Positions 23,366 to 35,721 are shown, counted from the first letter of the stretch. The stretch: DNA of 64,000 bases from Sapria himalayana (GCA_029783825.1 JAREIK010000507.1:1-64000), one strand, 5' to 3'. The notes: a model not told the origin generated them from the sequence alone. Program-made: numbers and translations.

Positions 23366-26300
23366 ATATATAATATATCATGTATACCCGGCTTGAATAG
23401 AAGTATGAACAATAATACTCAACTTATCTTATTTTGTATTTTTTGATGACTTGAAAATTAATATATATATATTTTATTTTTTCATAGAAAATTTCATTGG
23501 AAACTATGTGTATGATTGCATCATTGTCATAATAAAGAATAATTTTTATAAAAATTAAAAATTCACTCTTTCTAGTCAAATATATAATTCAAAGAAGCTC
23601 ATAAGTTAGAGTATTTATGACCTCACACTTTATCTTTGCACAAAATCATGGAATAAATTTTTATTTTTTATTTTTTTAAGAGATACAATTATTTATAAGA
23701 AAAATCTAATTATTTATAATAATTTATTATTCTTAGGTTGTTGATATCAAACTATAATTTAAATAATCAATCTCACGAGTATCAGTATGATCTCTAAAAG
23801 AAATATGAAGTATTAGTGATTTCATTAAATATTAAATCTTTTAAAGAATAATGTTCATATGTAACTATCTAGTATCTCAGAAATAACTTATTATTTTGAT
23901 AATATAATATATTTGATAATAATTGTTTGATAGTGAATTTAATGTACTATGTAAGAGTTTATTTTTGCCAAAATATTTATAATATTTTTTTGTCAAAATA
24001 AAAGTATATTTTGATGACCTATAATATAATTTCAAGAAAGTACCTAAGACTTACAAAGAATTTTATTTGAAATTATATCAGAAAAAACTTATTTCATATA
24101 TAGTAATAATACTATAATATTTATGAAATAACATGATAAAATATAAAGCAAAACAAAATTATATTATTATATATATATATATATATCTAAAAAAAAGAAG
24201 AATAAAACATTGTTAAAGAATAAATCATAAAAGAACAAGAGTGAGAAGACATCTTATTGGAATGATCTTATAGAGAAGTGAAAGATATCTTTTATTGATT
24301 TCATGTATAATAATTTATTATTAATTCCAAATATTTTTATAATGATGTTAATAATGATCTCCATAAAGTTTGTTTATAATCATACAAATTAAATTTATAA
24401 GGGACATCGAGTGGTATGATTTTTATCATTCATCACATTTTTAATGTGGTTATTTACAACACAATCATTTATTTATAATAATAATCAATATGAATAAATA
24501 AATTAATAATTCTAACAGGAGAACTCCAATAAAAGAGAGAATTTTGAAATATATTTGTGTAACAAAAAACATGTTATAATTGAAAAAAATTATCAAACTA
24601 AGTTCTTAAAGACTACATTAGCTCAATAAAATCCATTTTGGCACCTTCATGAAAATTAGGTGGCTGTTTTATGAGTTTTTCATTCTCAAGTTTTTTTAGT
24701 AGAATTATTTTTTTTATTTAAAATTAACAAATAAATCACTTATGATAAATTCTTAAGAATAATAGTATCTAGATGGATTGAAGGTCGTGCATTTCTTTTC
24801 ACATGATATGTTGTTAGTCATAATGCAAGGGTACGTTGAAAGAAAATTTGTGGTATCCCGAATTTGATTGAATAGGAAATTTAGAGTAAGATAAAATCTC
24901 TTTGATAGGATATCTAGTATAACTTTATTATATCATTCAGAGAATAATTGAAAGATTAAATTTAACAAAATCATCTCCATGATCATTTAGTCTCTACAAG
25001 ATACTTATCAATAATCTGAATAAGATGTTTTCTCATCATATTTCCTCTAAGATCAAAGATATCTTACTCTTGAATTTCATGACCATTTGAACTCAATAAA
25101 TTTGATTGAATAAGAATAATACCTAGAAGGAATTGGTGAGTAATGAAACGTTTTTATTAGAAATTTCTTAATTTTAATTAGTACAAGCCTTAACATCTTA
25201 CAATATTATTGGAAAAAAATAAAGAATTATATAAATTTAAATTTTTGATAATCTGATGCAATAACTTTGAATGATGCTAAAAATGGAGATACACAATTCT
25301 TTAGAGAACCATTAGAAGCATTTATATCTAATTTTCAATTGATAAGTCTTCAATGGTTCATCAACATTAACAACTAAAATATAATCTTAAAAAACCATCA
25401 TCTTAAAGAATATAACTTTAACACTAATATTGTCTATATTTGTAATTGGAGAGTAACATTTATTCTCTTTTTTAGAACTCAAATATTAATTGAATGCATA
25501 CTCAATGAAATTAAATATTATTTTCTCATGTCTAAAAAAGTTATTTTGCAAAATAGATACTTTCAAATACTTAGAAATAAACTAAAATGGTTAGAGATTT
25601 GATTTATCTAGTAATTTATTATTAGAATTATATATTTAAAAATTATCAAGAAACACTTGTTTCCTATAAAAAGTTGTTTAATAGTTAATCAAATATTTAT
25701 TATTTTTAATTATATTTCTGAGGTTAATTATATTCTAGTATAACAAATTTTTTGGTTCATTACATGCTAAAGGAAGTAATGACTAAATTTTGTAGAAATA
25801 TATTTTAAAATATAATATGTATCAAAAAATTAATATTTTGAGGTTAAATATATTCATGTAAATATATAATATTTATTATAACTATTCTTTTTTTGTTATA
25901 ATTATTTTTACTTAGTAGTTAAAGTAACTAACATTTGAGTTATCCTTGTAAATTTTTTGATTTATATATAAGTTAGGTTTTTTTTTGTTTGTTGATTGAG
26001 TATATTTGTATTTTTTTTTCTTTGTAACATTTTGATTGAATTATATTTTAGTAGATGTTTATATGGTATCAAAGATTGTGTTTGATAAAACTTCATCTAA
26101 AGTTAGCCTCAATGAAGTGTATGTGAGTATGTGATGGTGGTATCAAAGATTATTTTTACTTAGTCATTCATTTCTTGTCAAATCGAGAATATTGAATCCT
26201 AGTATTAGATATGTTTGTATGATATAATGTGAGACCTACACAAAAAAATATATTAGAATTTTATATTCTCAATGTCAATTTGTATGAGTAAAAATTTATT

Positions 26301-26820
26301 TATTTTCACTATGACATTTGGGAATATAGTTGAGTTGAAAGTTTAGATAAGTTGAGATACTTTATTATCTTTATTAATAAGTGTATTTATTTTTGGCAAA
26401 TATCATGTAAATCATTAATTTTGGAAAAAAGTGGTTACCAATTGCAAATTATATTTGAATTAATTGATTGAGAATTGTTAGTTTGATGTTCATTTAATAT
26501 TTGAATTTCTAAGAAAGCATGCTACCATACATTCTCAAAGCACACTGGCCATGCATGGTGACTTATTTCGTGTATACATCTATAAAAAGTAAATATTCCA
26601 TCATTATATAATGTTCACATAAATAATATGATATATAATTTGATTAGCAATAGAGTAAACCATTTTGTTTTTTAAAAAATGTGCATATAGTATATATATC
26701 CAAATTAATAGATGTGTTGTGCATGTGAAGTTTCTTATTTAGTGCTGTCTATGTTTGCTCTACATATATATTTTAATTTGTTTACAATGAAACATGTGTA
26801 CTAATATATTACTGTACACA
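23366..26820. other. AT-rich block, possible LTR relic only
   Basis: No gene recognised in about 3.4 kb. Near 26069 TGGTATCAAAGA resembles the plant initiator-tRNA primer-binding site (TGGTATCAGAGC). It follows about 180 bp starting TGTTATAATTATTTTTAC, so a degraded LTR end at about 25898-26066 is possible. No gag or pol follows, so this is only a hint. Confidence 0.3.
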
Positions 26821-27560
26821 AAAAACTTGCTAATTTATTTGTCACACATACAAAAAATTAGAAATTGCCAAGAGCAGCTCTTGCCAAAATGTAGTTTTTT
26901 TTTATTTTTTTTATATTAAATAATATTTTAATGTGTTATGTTTGCTTATAAAAGATTAAATTAAAAATAACATATAATGTGAGCTAACAACCATCATAGA
27001 AAATGAAAATAGGTTTTCCAATACAAAAAACTAATTTATCAGTTTAATATCTAATCGGAAAAAGTATATAAGTGATGGTCATATCTATAATATTTGCTAA
27101 ATTAATAAGTTTCCTTCCTTTATATTGTTTAGGTATGAATTGATGTGTATGTAAATAATCTTTAAGTAAATTACTAAAATATTAAGATAAATTTTTTCTT
27201 AACACAAAAAATGTGTCATTTTTTTGTCACACATACAAAAAATTAGAAATTATCAAAAATAATATTGTACAACTAAATGAAAACAAAAAAAATAAAACAA
27301 GATGAAACACGTCATTTAATAATGACTTTCAAATTCTTGACTATGATCTAATGCCATTTTTTTGTCACACAGACTATTTGGGCATTATGAAAAAAGGCCC
27401 CTTGGGCTGCTCTTGCTAAAATGTAGCTTTATTTTAAATATCTAATTAGCAAAAATAGAAGTGATGGCCATATCTATAATTTTTGCTAAATTAATATGTT
27501 CCCATCCTTCATTTTGATTAGGTATTATTTGTTGTGTATGTAAGTTTTCTTTACCAAATT
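26821..27560. repeat. Diverged direct duplication upstream of the SWIB pseudogene
   Basis: Two units of about 370-400 bp share TTGTCACACATACAAAAAAT, GCTCTTGC-AAAATGTAG, GTGATGGYCATATCTATAAT and TTTGCTAAATTAATA in the same order. A partial third occurrence of the first word starts at about 27218. The function is unknown; it may be intron or upstream DNA of the captured SWIB gene. Confidence 0.65.
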
Positions 27561-27802
27561 GTCTTTTGATTGTAGTTTTCCATATTTTATGTTAATGTTA
27601 ATGACTATAATTCTTTGTATCTCTAATCAGTCTATATTTATAATGTTAGGAAACTATAATTGCAACAAAAATGAACCAGCTAATTATAAGGATGACTTTA
27701 TTTTAAATGTTCATGAAACTATATTATATTTTTGTTTTAACCATATAACTTTTGTATCAGAATTATTTCTAAACTATTTTTGCTTCTTGTTATTTATTTT
27801 AG

Positions 27803-28159
27803 AACATTTGTATTTATGGCTTCCTGCTCATCTTTTATACGCTTTCATAAAATTTATTGGTATAGGTGAAAATGCATAATCTCGTTCTGATGTGGTAAAG
27901 AATATGTGGGACTATATAAAAGAAAATAATATACAGGTATGTCAACATTTATCATCTTCACCTCTACCTATGAGAATCCGTGGTGTTATTCTTCAATTTC
28001 AATTAATCATTAAATGTTCTTGTTTTTTATATTGATCTATCAGATAAGCGGAGAATAATATATGATGACAAGTTGAAAAAGCTACGCCAACACAAGTCTT
28101 TCACTAGATTTGCTATCTCAGAGCTCTTATCTCCTCACTTCTTGAAGAAGGAAGAGTGA
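27803..28159 (+). pseudogene. SWIB/MDM2-domain protein pseudogene
   Basis: Exon 1 (27803-27936) follows a TTATTTTAG acceptor and reads YAFIKFIGIGENA, a stop (TAA 27877-27879), then SRSDVVKNMWDYIKENNIQ, ending at donor CAG|GTATGT. Exon 2 (28034-28159) reads DLSDKRRIIYDDKLKKLRQH then FTRFAISELLSPHFLKKEE and ends at TGA. In the family this is the whole SWIB fold (SRxxVVKxxWDYIKxNNLQ, PSDKR, CDEKL, KLLSPHF) of plant SWI/SNF BAF60-like or small SWIB proteins, at the normal C-terminus. It is broken by the internal stop, a frameshift at the start and loss of the AG acceptor before GATCTATCAG. A possible 3' UTR exon follows (about 28289-28357, between TTTGCAG and CAG|GTTTTG). Confidence 0.82.
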
Positions 28160-29000
28160 GCAACTTGCGAGAACATTATTTTTGCCTATCTGTAGCTAAA
28201 CAAGATGAGATTTTTTTGGTGGCATCATTTTTCTTGATTCTGGGTTTGTTCTTTGTTGGCCGACTAACATAACCATGATTCTTTGCAGGACATCTACTAT
28301 GCAAACATGGCGTCGATTTTAGAAGTTGATGACTTCAAGTGTCAAATGTTCATGCAGGTTTTGGTTTTTGATTTTGATTTTATTTTTTGAGATGTTTCTG
28401 CTGTGAAATTAAAGTTTTTGTGTTTGTGTTGATGCAATTTGAGCATTAAAATTGATGTAGTTTGAGCTTGTGCCGAGAAGAGGATAGCTAGATGTGACTA
28501 GAAAAAAGCCATATTACTTCCTTTAGTGCGAGCCAACACAAATTGGTGCAGCCAAAATATCTATCAACAAAATATAACCCACACACTAAATCATTTTTTA
28601 TTATTTTATTTAATTTTTCAATACTATATTTATTTTCCACACTACATGCATTCACTGCCCACACTGCCTCACAAAGCATGCCACACTACATTCATATAAC
28701 TGCCCACAACCTTTCCACACACGCATTCATTGTGCACACTATCACATAGCAAATGTCACACTGCCACCTGATTTATGCGGCATAAATGCGATCTCATCAA
28801 TATGAGCTATGGCGAGTCCATTTTACTTCCAGATTATGGTCTTTTTGTTGATCTTGTTAATGAAGTATGAGCTGTAGCTATTCACAATTGAAGCTAGATG
28901 CAAGTCGAGTAGAGGGTCAATAGCTGATGGTGATGTTGGGGTTAGTGTAAGTGCTCCTCGTGGTGCTCTGGCTCTAGTGCTCAGATGGATTCTCTAGTTC
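28160..29000. other. Spacer between SWIB and SDF2 fragments
   Basis: The first part is probably the former SWIB 3' untranslated region. From about 28600 to 28760 there is a C/A-rich, imperfectly repeated stretch (CCACACTACATGCATTCACTG, CACACTGCC types). It gives short frames on both strands without domains. Confidence 0.4.
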
Positions 29001-30213
29001 CCAGATGAAATACAGGCTTCATTCTCATGATGTGCCATATGGCTCTAGTAGTGGTTCGCAATCTGTTATTGGATTTTCTCTGGTTGATGAATCCAATAGC
29101 TACTTTTTAATTATTTTATTTCTTCCATGTTCTAAAATAGTCTGTTGGAAATATAACATTTTGTTGTATGGATGAAATTTTGTAGAATGATTGGTAAATG
29201 CTATATATATGGTACAAATCTCCATAATTTTTTAATCAGTATTCATCATGCATATTGGTTTGAAGGTAATATAGAGATTTTCATCTAGAATCAGTCCAGG
29301 AATTGCAATGTCAGACTCAAGATTATGAACAAGAGTAGCTCATCTTGAGTATACATTTAGTAGTGCTAAATTATGGCTATATATGGATAAAGGACAAGAG
29401 AGACAACATAGAGAGATGTTTATGGTGTTTTTTTTATTATCACAAATTTCTCAATATCTTGTTTACAGTCATCATGTGAGAATCTACAAAAATAAAATGT
29501 CAAAGATACACAATGAGCAAGAATATTTCTAATAATAAGAACTTGAGTTTCATGAAATTTATATAGTTGTTGCCATTAATGTTGAAACTGAGTTTTGCTA
29601 TTGATGATGATGTTTGTAGATGCTTAATTTTATTTTGTTGATTTCTTAAACTTGTTTGTACTACTTACAATACTGTTTTATTACAATTTTGTAGATATCC
29701 CAACAACCAACACACATGTATGTCTGCATGTATTCGAGCATACATGCACTTGCACACAGCTCATATATGTGTTTGTACATGCATAGATAAATACATTTAT
29801 ACTCACTAAGACACATATGTGTATATATGTGTGTTTTTGGGTGGACATATCATATATACATATGCACATCTATAAATTCAGAGATACAAATGTACATACA
29901 TGCATACATATATACATGATCACTAGGAATGTCTTAATAGTCATTCCACACACACATATATAGGCAGTCATATATACATACATACACATAGATATGTAAA
30001 TCTATAAATATAGACATATACATATACATGTATTTATGAAGTGAGATTATTTTTTCTAGATTGTTAGGTCTGAACTATTGGTGATAGATTTAAAATAAGG
30101 GGTTTAATCAAAAGTGGGTCAATCAACCACTTGCAGCACATGACAATTAGAAAATGGCTTCATACCCATCCGCATGTTTCTTCCATTGCAGAAAATTTGG
30201 AGGTTAGTTATGC
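29001..30213 (+). pseudogene. SDF2: SDF2-like (MIR-domain) pseudogene fragment
   Basis: Exon A (29001-29112) reads MKYRLHSHDVPYGSSSGSQS then VIGFSLVDESNSYF. Exon B (about 30086-30213) reads KSGSINHLQHMTIRKWLHTH then PHVSSIAENLEV. From memory of plant SDF2, an ER-lumen protein with three MIR repeats involved in glycoprotein quality control, these match the first repeat (KFRLHSHDVPYGSGSGQQSV, VDDSNSYWIV) and the second (LQHMRTRKWLHSHLHASPISGNLEV) in the right order. The pieces are separated by about 1 kb containing microsatellites. The N-terminal signal region, the third repeat and the C-terminus were not found, and Trp of SNSYW is lost. It is a partial gene copy with an intron, in the same strand and block as the SWIB pseudogene. 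Confidence 0.75.
29700..30040. repeat. ACATACA/TATATAC microsatellite-rich stretch
   Basis: Imperfect ACACATATATG and ACATACATGCATACATAT units. It lies between the two SDF2 exons, so it expanded within, or inserted into, the former intron. Confidence 0.7.
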
Positions 30214-30519
30214 TTTTCTTTGCTGCTATCGATCCATCGGATAATCTGCAAATTCCTTTATTTTTTTTTGAGTGTTATTGAATTTTTTTAGAGAAAGAAC
30301 ATGTACTCTATAACAACAGAGTTTACATGTGCACTAAAACAGCATAGTGCACGTGTGCACTGCCCTTGGTGCTAGCTGCACTATAACTATTTTTTATGAG
30401 GGGAAATGAAGGTGTCCATTTGTGCACATTGTGCCCTTGGTATCACTATTTTTTTCATTTCAATTGAGGGGTGCCCCTTGCTCTGTACCAAATCCTAACT
30501 CATACTATGACCTAAACAT

Positions 30520-31095
30520 CGTAATTTGAGTGTATTGTTATCATAGTATATGATAACTATTTATAAATATTTGTATAACTATATAAAACTATTCATAATT
30601 ATATTTAATTATATTTGTAACTATGTAAACTATTTTTATAACTATATTAATAACTATATATAACTATTTTTTTAACTATATAATATTTTATACCTATATG
30701 AGTAATTCTATATAATGATATTTTTAACAAAATATATCATATATATAATAATATATAACTATATAAAATTGTATTTTACTATATGTATAACTATAAAAAT
30801 GTTATATATAATTATATCGTTAACTACATACATATTTATAACTATATGTGTATAACTATATAAAAATATTTGTATAGCTATGTAATACTCTATATAATTA
30901 AATATAACTATATTTGTATCTATGTATACATATGTGTATTCATATAATTAAATCTATATATTTATTTATAACTTTGTATATATTTTTGTATAACTACTTA
31001 TAACTACTTATATGAATATATCTATATATAATTATATGTTTAACTATATATAACTCATTTTTTAATTATATATACTATAGGTATAAGAACATATA
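30520..31095. repeat. TATAACTA repeat family, block 1
   Basis: Degenerate repeats of TATATAACTAT and ATTTGTATAACTATATAA. They are the same family as 32001-32980 and 34080-34385, and inverted at 39720-40450. Its last 17 bp form the left target duplication of the ARF1 retrocopy. Confidence 0.8.
31079..31095. repeat. Left target-site duplication of the ARF1 retrocopy
   Basis: AGGTATAAGAACATATA, repeated at 32001-32017 as AGGTATGAGAACATATA (16 of 17 identical), directly bracketing the retrocopy. Confidence 0.8.
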
Positions 31096-32000
31096 GAGGT
31101 TGACCTCCCTTTCTGGTGACCATCTCTTGAGGTCTATTGATTCTATTTGTTTCTCTCATTAGATCTCTTTACTGCCATATGAAAAAGGGATTGAGATTTA
31201 GTGGAAGAAATGGGGTTTACGTTCACAAAGATGTTAAGTAGGCTATTTTCCAACAAAGAGATGAAGATTTTGATGCTAGGTCTTGATGCTGGCGGTAAGA
31301 CAACCATTCTATATAAGTTGAAGCTTGGTGAAATTATCACCACAATTCCTACTATTATCTTCAATGTTTAGACTGTTGAATACAAAAACATCAATTTCAC
31401 TGTGTGGGATGTTGGAGGTTCATACAAGATTCAAAATTTCTGGAATGATTACTACCAAAATAACCAAGGTCTCATATTTGTGGTTGACAAAAATGACAGA
31501 GATAGAGTGGTTGAAGCCAGAGATGAGTTGCATAGGTTGCTAAAAAAGGAAAAGTTTCGAGATGAAGTTTTGCTGGTGTTTTCCAATAAGCACGATCTTC
31601 CCAATGTGATGAATGTAGATGAAATTACTGACAAGCTAGGACTTCACTCTCTTCGCCAATGCCATTTGTACATTCAGACCACCTGTGTGCTACCTCTGGC
31701 TAGGGCATCTATGAGGGTCTTGATTGGCTTTCCAATTACATTGTAAGCAAGTCATTAATAATTTTAGCTAGATGAGACAAACTTTGTTAAGATATCTGGA
31801 TGTGGATCTAATCTTTGCCTATTTTGCTTGAGTTTTATTCTATTATGTGGATACATCATATGTTTTTAGGGGGATTCAAATTGTATTTATTTTTATATAT
31901 TGCATGCCTGAAATACAAGATTGCATTTACTTTGTTCTGATATGTTGTAAGCCGAACTTATTTGTTTTCTATTTTGTGTCTTTTTGTCATTGGTTCCCAA
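31096..32000 (+). pseudogene. ARF1: Processed pseudogene of ADP-ribosylation factor (ARF1 class)
   Basis: An intronless copy from ATG at 31210 reads [20 protein letters not shown] and continues colinearly with plant ARF1, the small GTPase that recruits vesicle coats at the Golgi. Visible are the myristoylation Gly2, the P-loop GLDAGGKT (GLDAAGKT expected), WDVGG, and NKHD in place of NKQD. Breaks: TAG at codon 54 (31369-31371), the catalytic Gln after WDVGG replaced by Ser, a 2-bp insertion near 31687 shifting the C-terminus ([12 protein letters not shown] continues in another frame), and loss of the normal stop. Flanks of about 115 bp upstream and 250 bp downstream behave as 5' and 3' UTR. 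With 17-bp target duplications, this is a LINE-type retrocopy; the poly(A) tail has been lost. Confidence 0.93.
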
Positions 32001-32980
32001 AGGTATGAGAACATATAACAATAAATAATTTTCTTTGACTATATGTATAACTATAAAATATTCTACATAATTATATTTAAAAATATAATTAACAACATAT
32101 ATTTAAAATACATTTGTATATATTAGTGGATAAAAATGTATTTTACCATATATACCTATAGATAACTATAAGTATACATATAAAAATATATATATACCTA
32201 CATGTATAAATATATGTATAACTATATGTGTAACTATATGTATAACCACATGTAACTATATTTATAATTACATGTAAAATAACATACAACATTATGTTTA
32301 ACTATATGTGTATAACTATATATAAATATTTGTATAACTATATAACACTCTATATAATTAAATATAACAATATTTTTAACTATGTATACATATTTGTAAA
32401 TCTATTTATTATTATATAACTTTATATATTTATGTATAACTATTTGTATGAATATATCAATATATAACTATATGTTTAACTATATAAAAATATTTATAGC
32501 TATATATACTATATGTATAATAACATATAATTATAAATAATTGTATCTTATTATATGTATAACTATAAAAGATTTATACATAACTATAATTAAATATATG
32601 ATTTACAACTTATATTTAATATACTTTTGTATATATAAGTGTATAAAAATGTATTTTACTATTTCTATACCTATACATAACTATATGTATAAATATGTAA
32701 AATTATATGAAAAAATATATATTCCTACATGTATAAATATAACTATATGTGTTTCTATATGTATAACCACATGTAACTATATTTATAATTACATGTATAA
32801 CAACATACAACATTATGTTTAACTATATATGTATAACTATATATAATTATTTGTTAATAACTATATAATACTTTATATAAATAAGTATAACTATATTTTA
32901 ACTATGTATACATATATGTAAATCTATATATTTATTTATAACTTTGTATACATTTATCTATAACTACTTATAATTACTTG
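32001..32980. repeat. TATAACTA repeat family, block 2
   Basis: This continues block 1 on the other side of the ARF1 insertion. It begins with the right target duplication (32001-32017). Near 32510 it contains a second copy of the insertion-site motif (TATACTATATGTATAATAAC), which serves as an empty-site comparison. Confidence 0.8.
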
Positions 32981-33480
32981 GAGCAATGGATCAATGCAAA
33001 ACAGCCTCAGAAATCAAGTATGATTTGGATGATAGCTATCATGTGTTACTTTCATTTTCCTTTTAAAACTAATGAATGCCGAGAAAATATACTTAAAAAT
33101 TGAAACTTGTAATCATATCACAATGTTCCTATAATAATGAGAATAATATAAGCTCTAATTTGTTTAACAATTTACATCCTTAGTTCTTTGGGTGCACTCG
33201 TGGAAAGCTACATGAGTTGGTAATGAAATCATACAAATCTCATGAGTTTGTTGCTGCTTAAAATGAGATATCTAAGCTATGGATCAATGCAAACCAGCCT
33301 CAAAAATTAGGGATGATTTGGATGATAGCCATCACATACTGCTTTCTTTTTTCCTTATTAAACTAATGAATGATGAAATAATGTTCATAAAATTTGAAAC
33401 TTTTAATCATATCAGGCTTACTATTATATTTCTTTCATGGCTGAATTATGAACTTCTATAGACTTTTATGCATTTCTATT
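32981..33480 (+). other. Duplicated exon-like words of unknown origin
   Basis: ATGGATCAATGCAAA-CAGCCTCA and the following GATTTGGATGATAGC occur at about 32986 and again about 33279, a roughly 90-bp diverged direct repeat. Around the second copy the + strand reads KLHELVMKSYKSHEFVAA, a stop, then NEISKLWINANQPQK, which looks like a decayed exon. I do not recognise the protein. A captured fragment, as elsewhere in this block, is plausible. Confidence 0.35.
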
Positions 33481-33559
33481 TAATATTGCTTATCATCCAA
33501 TTTGTGCTTTGCTTATTCACTTGATATCTATATGAAAACATCTATTGAGTAGCCAAGTG

Positions 33560-33955
33560 ATTTTACACGTGGAACATGATTCATTATATATGTACATGTA
33601 CATATATACTGGTATATATGTATAAGTATTTACCTGTATATATGTACATACTTGTACATATACACTACAATGTAAATGTATATACATGTACATATATACT
33701 GTAGTGCATATGTATACACATATATATGTACATATACACTACTGTGTATATGTATATTTATTGAGTATATATGGACATATAAATACTTGTACATATATAC
33801 CAATATATATGTACACACACACATATATATATATATACCATTGTATACATATATACTACTATATATGTATATGTATAGATATATTAGCATATATGTACAT
33901 ATATACTACAGTATATATGAACATATATATTATAGTATTATATATTTATGACATT
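33560..33955. repeat. GTACATATATACTG-type palindromic microsatellite
   Basis: Alternating GTACATATATACT and AGTATATATGTAC words, so each unit is nearly its own inverse. The same type occurs at 1020-1200, 2260-2450 and 39500-39690. Met-Tyr-Ile frames on both strands are repeat translation. Confidence 0.85.
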
Positions 33956-34079
33956 AAGGTTTGCAAAGTCATGAAATAGAGTTTTCAGTGAAGTAGAATT
34001 TAGCATGGTTTGCATTAAATCAAAATTTTGCAAGGTTTGTAGTAATCTAAAACTCTTCATCTGTTATATCTGCTACTAA

Positions 34080-34385
34080 ACTATAAATGTATACCTATAT
34101 ATAAATATTTGTATAACTATATAAAGCTTTATATAATTAAATATAATTATATTTGTAATTATGTATACATATATGTATACATATATGTAAATCTATATAT
34201 ATTTTTATAACTTTGTATATATTTATGTACAACTACATATAAATTTTTGTATGAATATATCTATATATAACTATATGTTTAATTATATTTAACTATTTAT
34301 AACTATATATACTATATGTATAATAACATATAACTATAAATAATTGTATCTTACTACATGTATAACTATAAAAACTTTTTACATT
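34080..34385. repeat. TATAACTA repeat family, block 3
   Basis: Same family as 30520-31095. It contains a third version of the ARF1 insertion-site motif (TATACTATATGTATAATAAC then ATATAACTATAAATAATTG, near 34306). Confidence 0.8.
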
Positions 34386-35330
34386 TAGATTAGGGATTAA
34401 TTAGCTATAAGATTAAAAATGTAAAATTTATGATTAATTAAACAATTTATTTAAATATTAAGAAAATAAATATTTTTGTTTTAATGAAATTATGATTATA
34501 AAGTATCTGGAGATGATAACTTTTTAATTCAAATAAGTTAGAGGTAAGTGATAGGTTGGTCTGTCGAATATGAGTGTTTATACCTTGTTAAAATATTTCG
34601 TCATCAATTATTGTTCAACTTTTTTTAGAGGATATGAAGAATCTAGATGCATTGGGTTTGTAAAAATTAAATAAAAATCTTTCCATGCTATCTAAAATGT
34701 CTCGTGATTTTCTGATCTTTACTATTTTTAGTGTATATTAAATTCTATTGTATTTATGATTGTGAATATTATTTTAGATAGGAAAATCAAATTACAATCA
34801 ATATTATTGAAAATTTGTTATTATAGAAAGATTAAGATAATACATAGATGAGTCTTCAGAATTAAATTCCTACATTATAACAAAATACATATGATGATGT
34901 ATATGATAAAATTTAAAGTTGTACTGATCATAATAGTTAGATTGAAAATGATCTTATAATTTTTATCATTTTATGACTTAATGATTTGTAATATTTTTCG
35001 TGTTTTAGTTTTATTTTGAAATATTATGTTACCTTATTTTATTTTATAAGTATTAATTATTATTTTAAATTAAAATTTTTTTTAATGTTATTTATATTTT
35101 TTATTTAATAATTTTAAATTTTTTATATACTAGGTATGTATGTATTTATTTTGTATTTACATTATGTATACATGTATCTACACAATAATTTTTATCTATA
35201 TACAATGTGTATATGTATATATTCAATATGAGTGCATATACACATTGTATGTATATTCTATATACATTATGTATATATAGATACACATAACAATTAACAC
35301 ATCTATGTTATAGATAATATATCGATATAA
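34386..35330. other. AT-rich sequence, nothing recognised
   Basis: AT-rich DNA ending in a short TACATATGTATA-type microsatellite (about 35150-35290). No supported gene. Confidence 0.45.
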
Positions 35331-35331
35331 G

Positions 35332-35362
35332 GCAGGCGTCATGCTCAGCACATGACGCCTGC
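35332..35362. repeat. Perfect 12-bp inverted repeat, 7-bp loop
   Basis: GCAGGCGTCATG, loop CTCAGCA, CATGACGCCTGC: a GC-rich perfect hairpin at the start of an isolated GC-richer patch (35332-35515). That patch also has repeated GTCATGC words and CTAGGGTCTAGGGCCTAGG. No T-run follows, and nothing suggests a bacterial-type terminator. It directly precedes the TCTA array and may be a remnant transposon end. Confidence 0.75.
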
Positions 35363-35539
35363 ACACACTGTCTAGGTGTCATGCCCAACAAAATTCTAGG
35401 GTCTAGGGCCTAGGCCATTGTGAGGTGGACTAGTTTCCATGGCAAGGCCGTTACGAGGGCATGCCTAGCTTTACTGGTTCAGCCCCAGACTATTCTGGGT
35501 TGGGCACGTGCCAAGCCAAGCAATAACCATTCTCATCAT

Positions 35540-35690
35540 ATCTATCTGTCTATCTATAAATTTGTGTATATGTCTATCTATCTATGTATATGTCTATATG
35601 TCTATTAGCATAATAATTTATCTATCTATTTAACTTTCTATATATCTATCAATCTATCAATATATCTTTATATCTTTCTATCTGTCTAAC

Positions 35691-35721
<31 letters not shown>

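Noticed and set aside
25898..26080. Complete LTR retrotransposon start with primer-binding site
   Set aside because: Only 10 of 12 bases resemble the initiator-tRNA site, no gag or pol follows and no second LTR is present; kept only as a hint.
28521..28528. TTTAGTG as the right terminus of the CACTA-like element starting at 21684
   Set aside because: Only CACTAAAG matches; no subterminal motifs before it, flanking 3 bp differ, and no array flanks it.
33630..33979. Met-Tyr-Ile ORFs on both strands
   Set aside because: Translation of the palindromic GTACATATATAC microsatellite.
35395..35413. CTAGGGTCTAGGGCCTAGG as a degenerate telomere repeat
   Set aside because: Too short and not TTTAGGG-periodic; no further telomeric units nearby.
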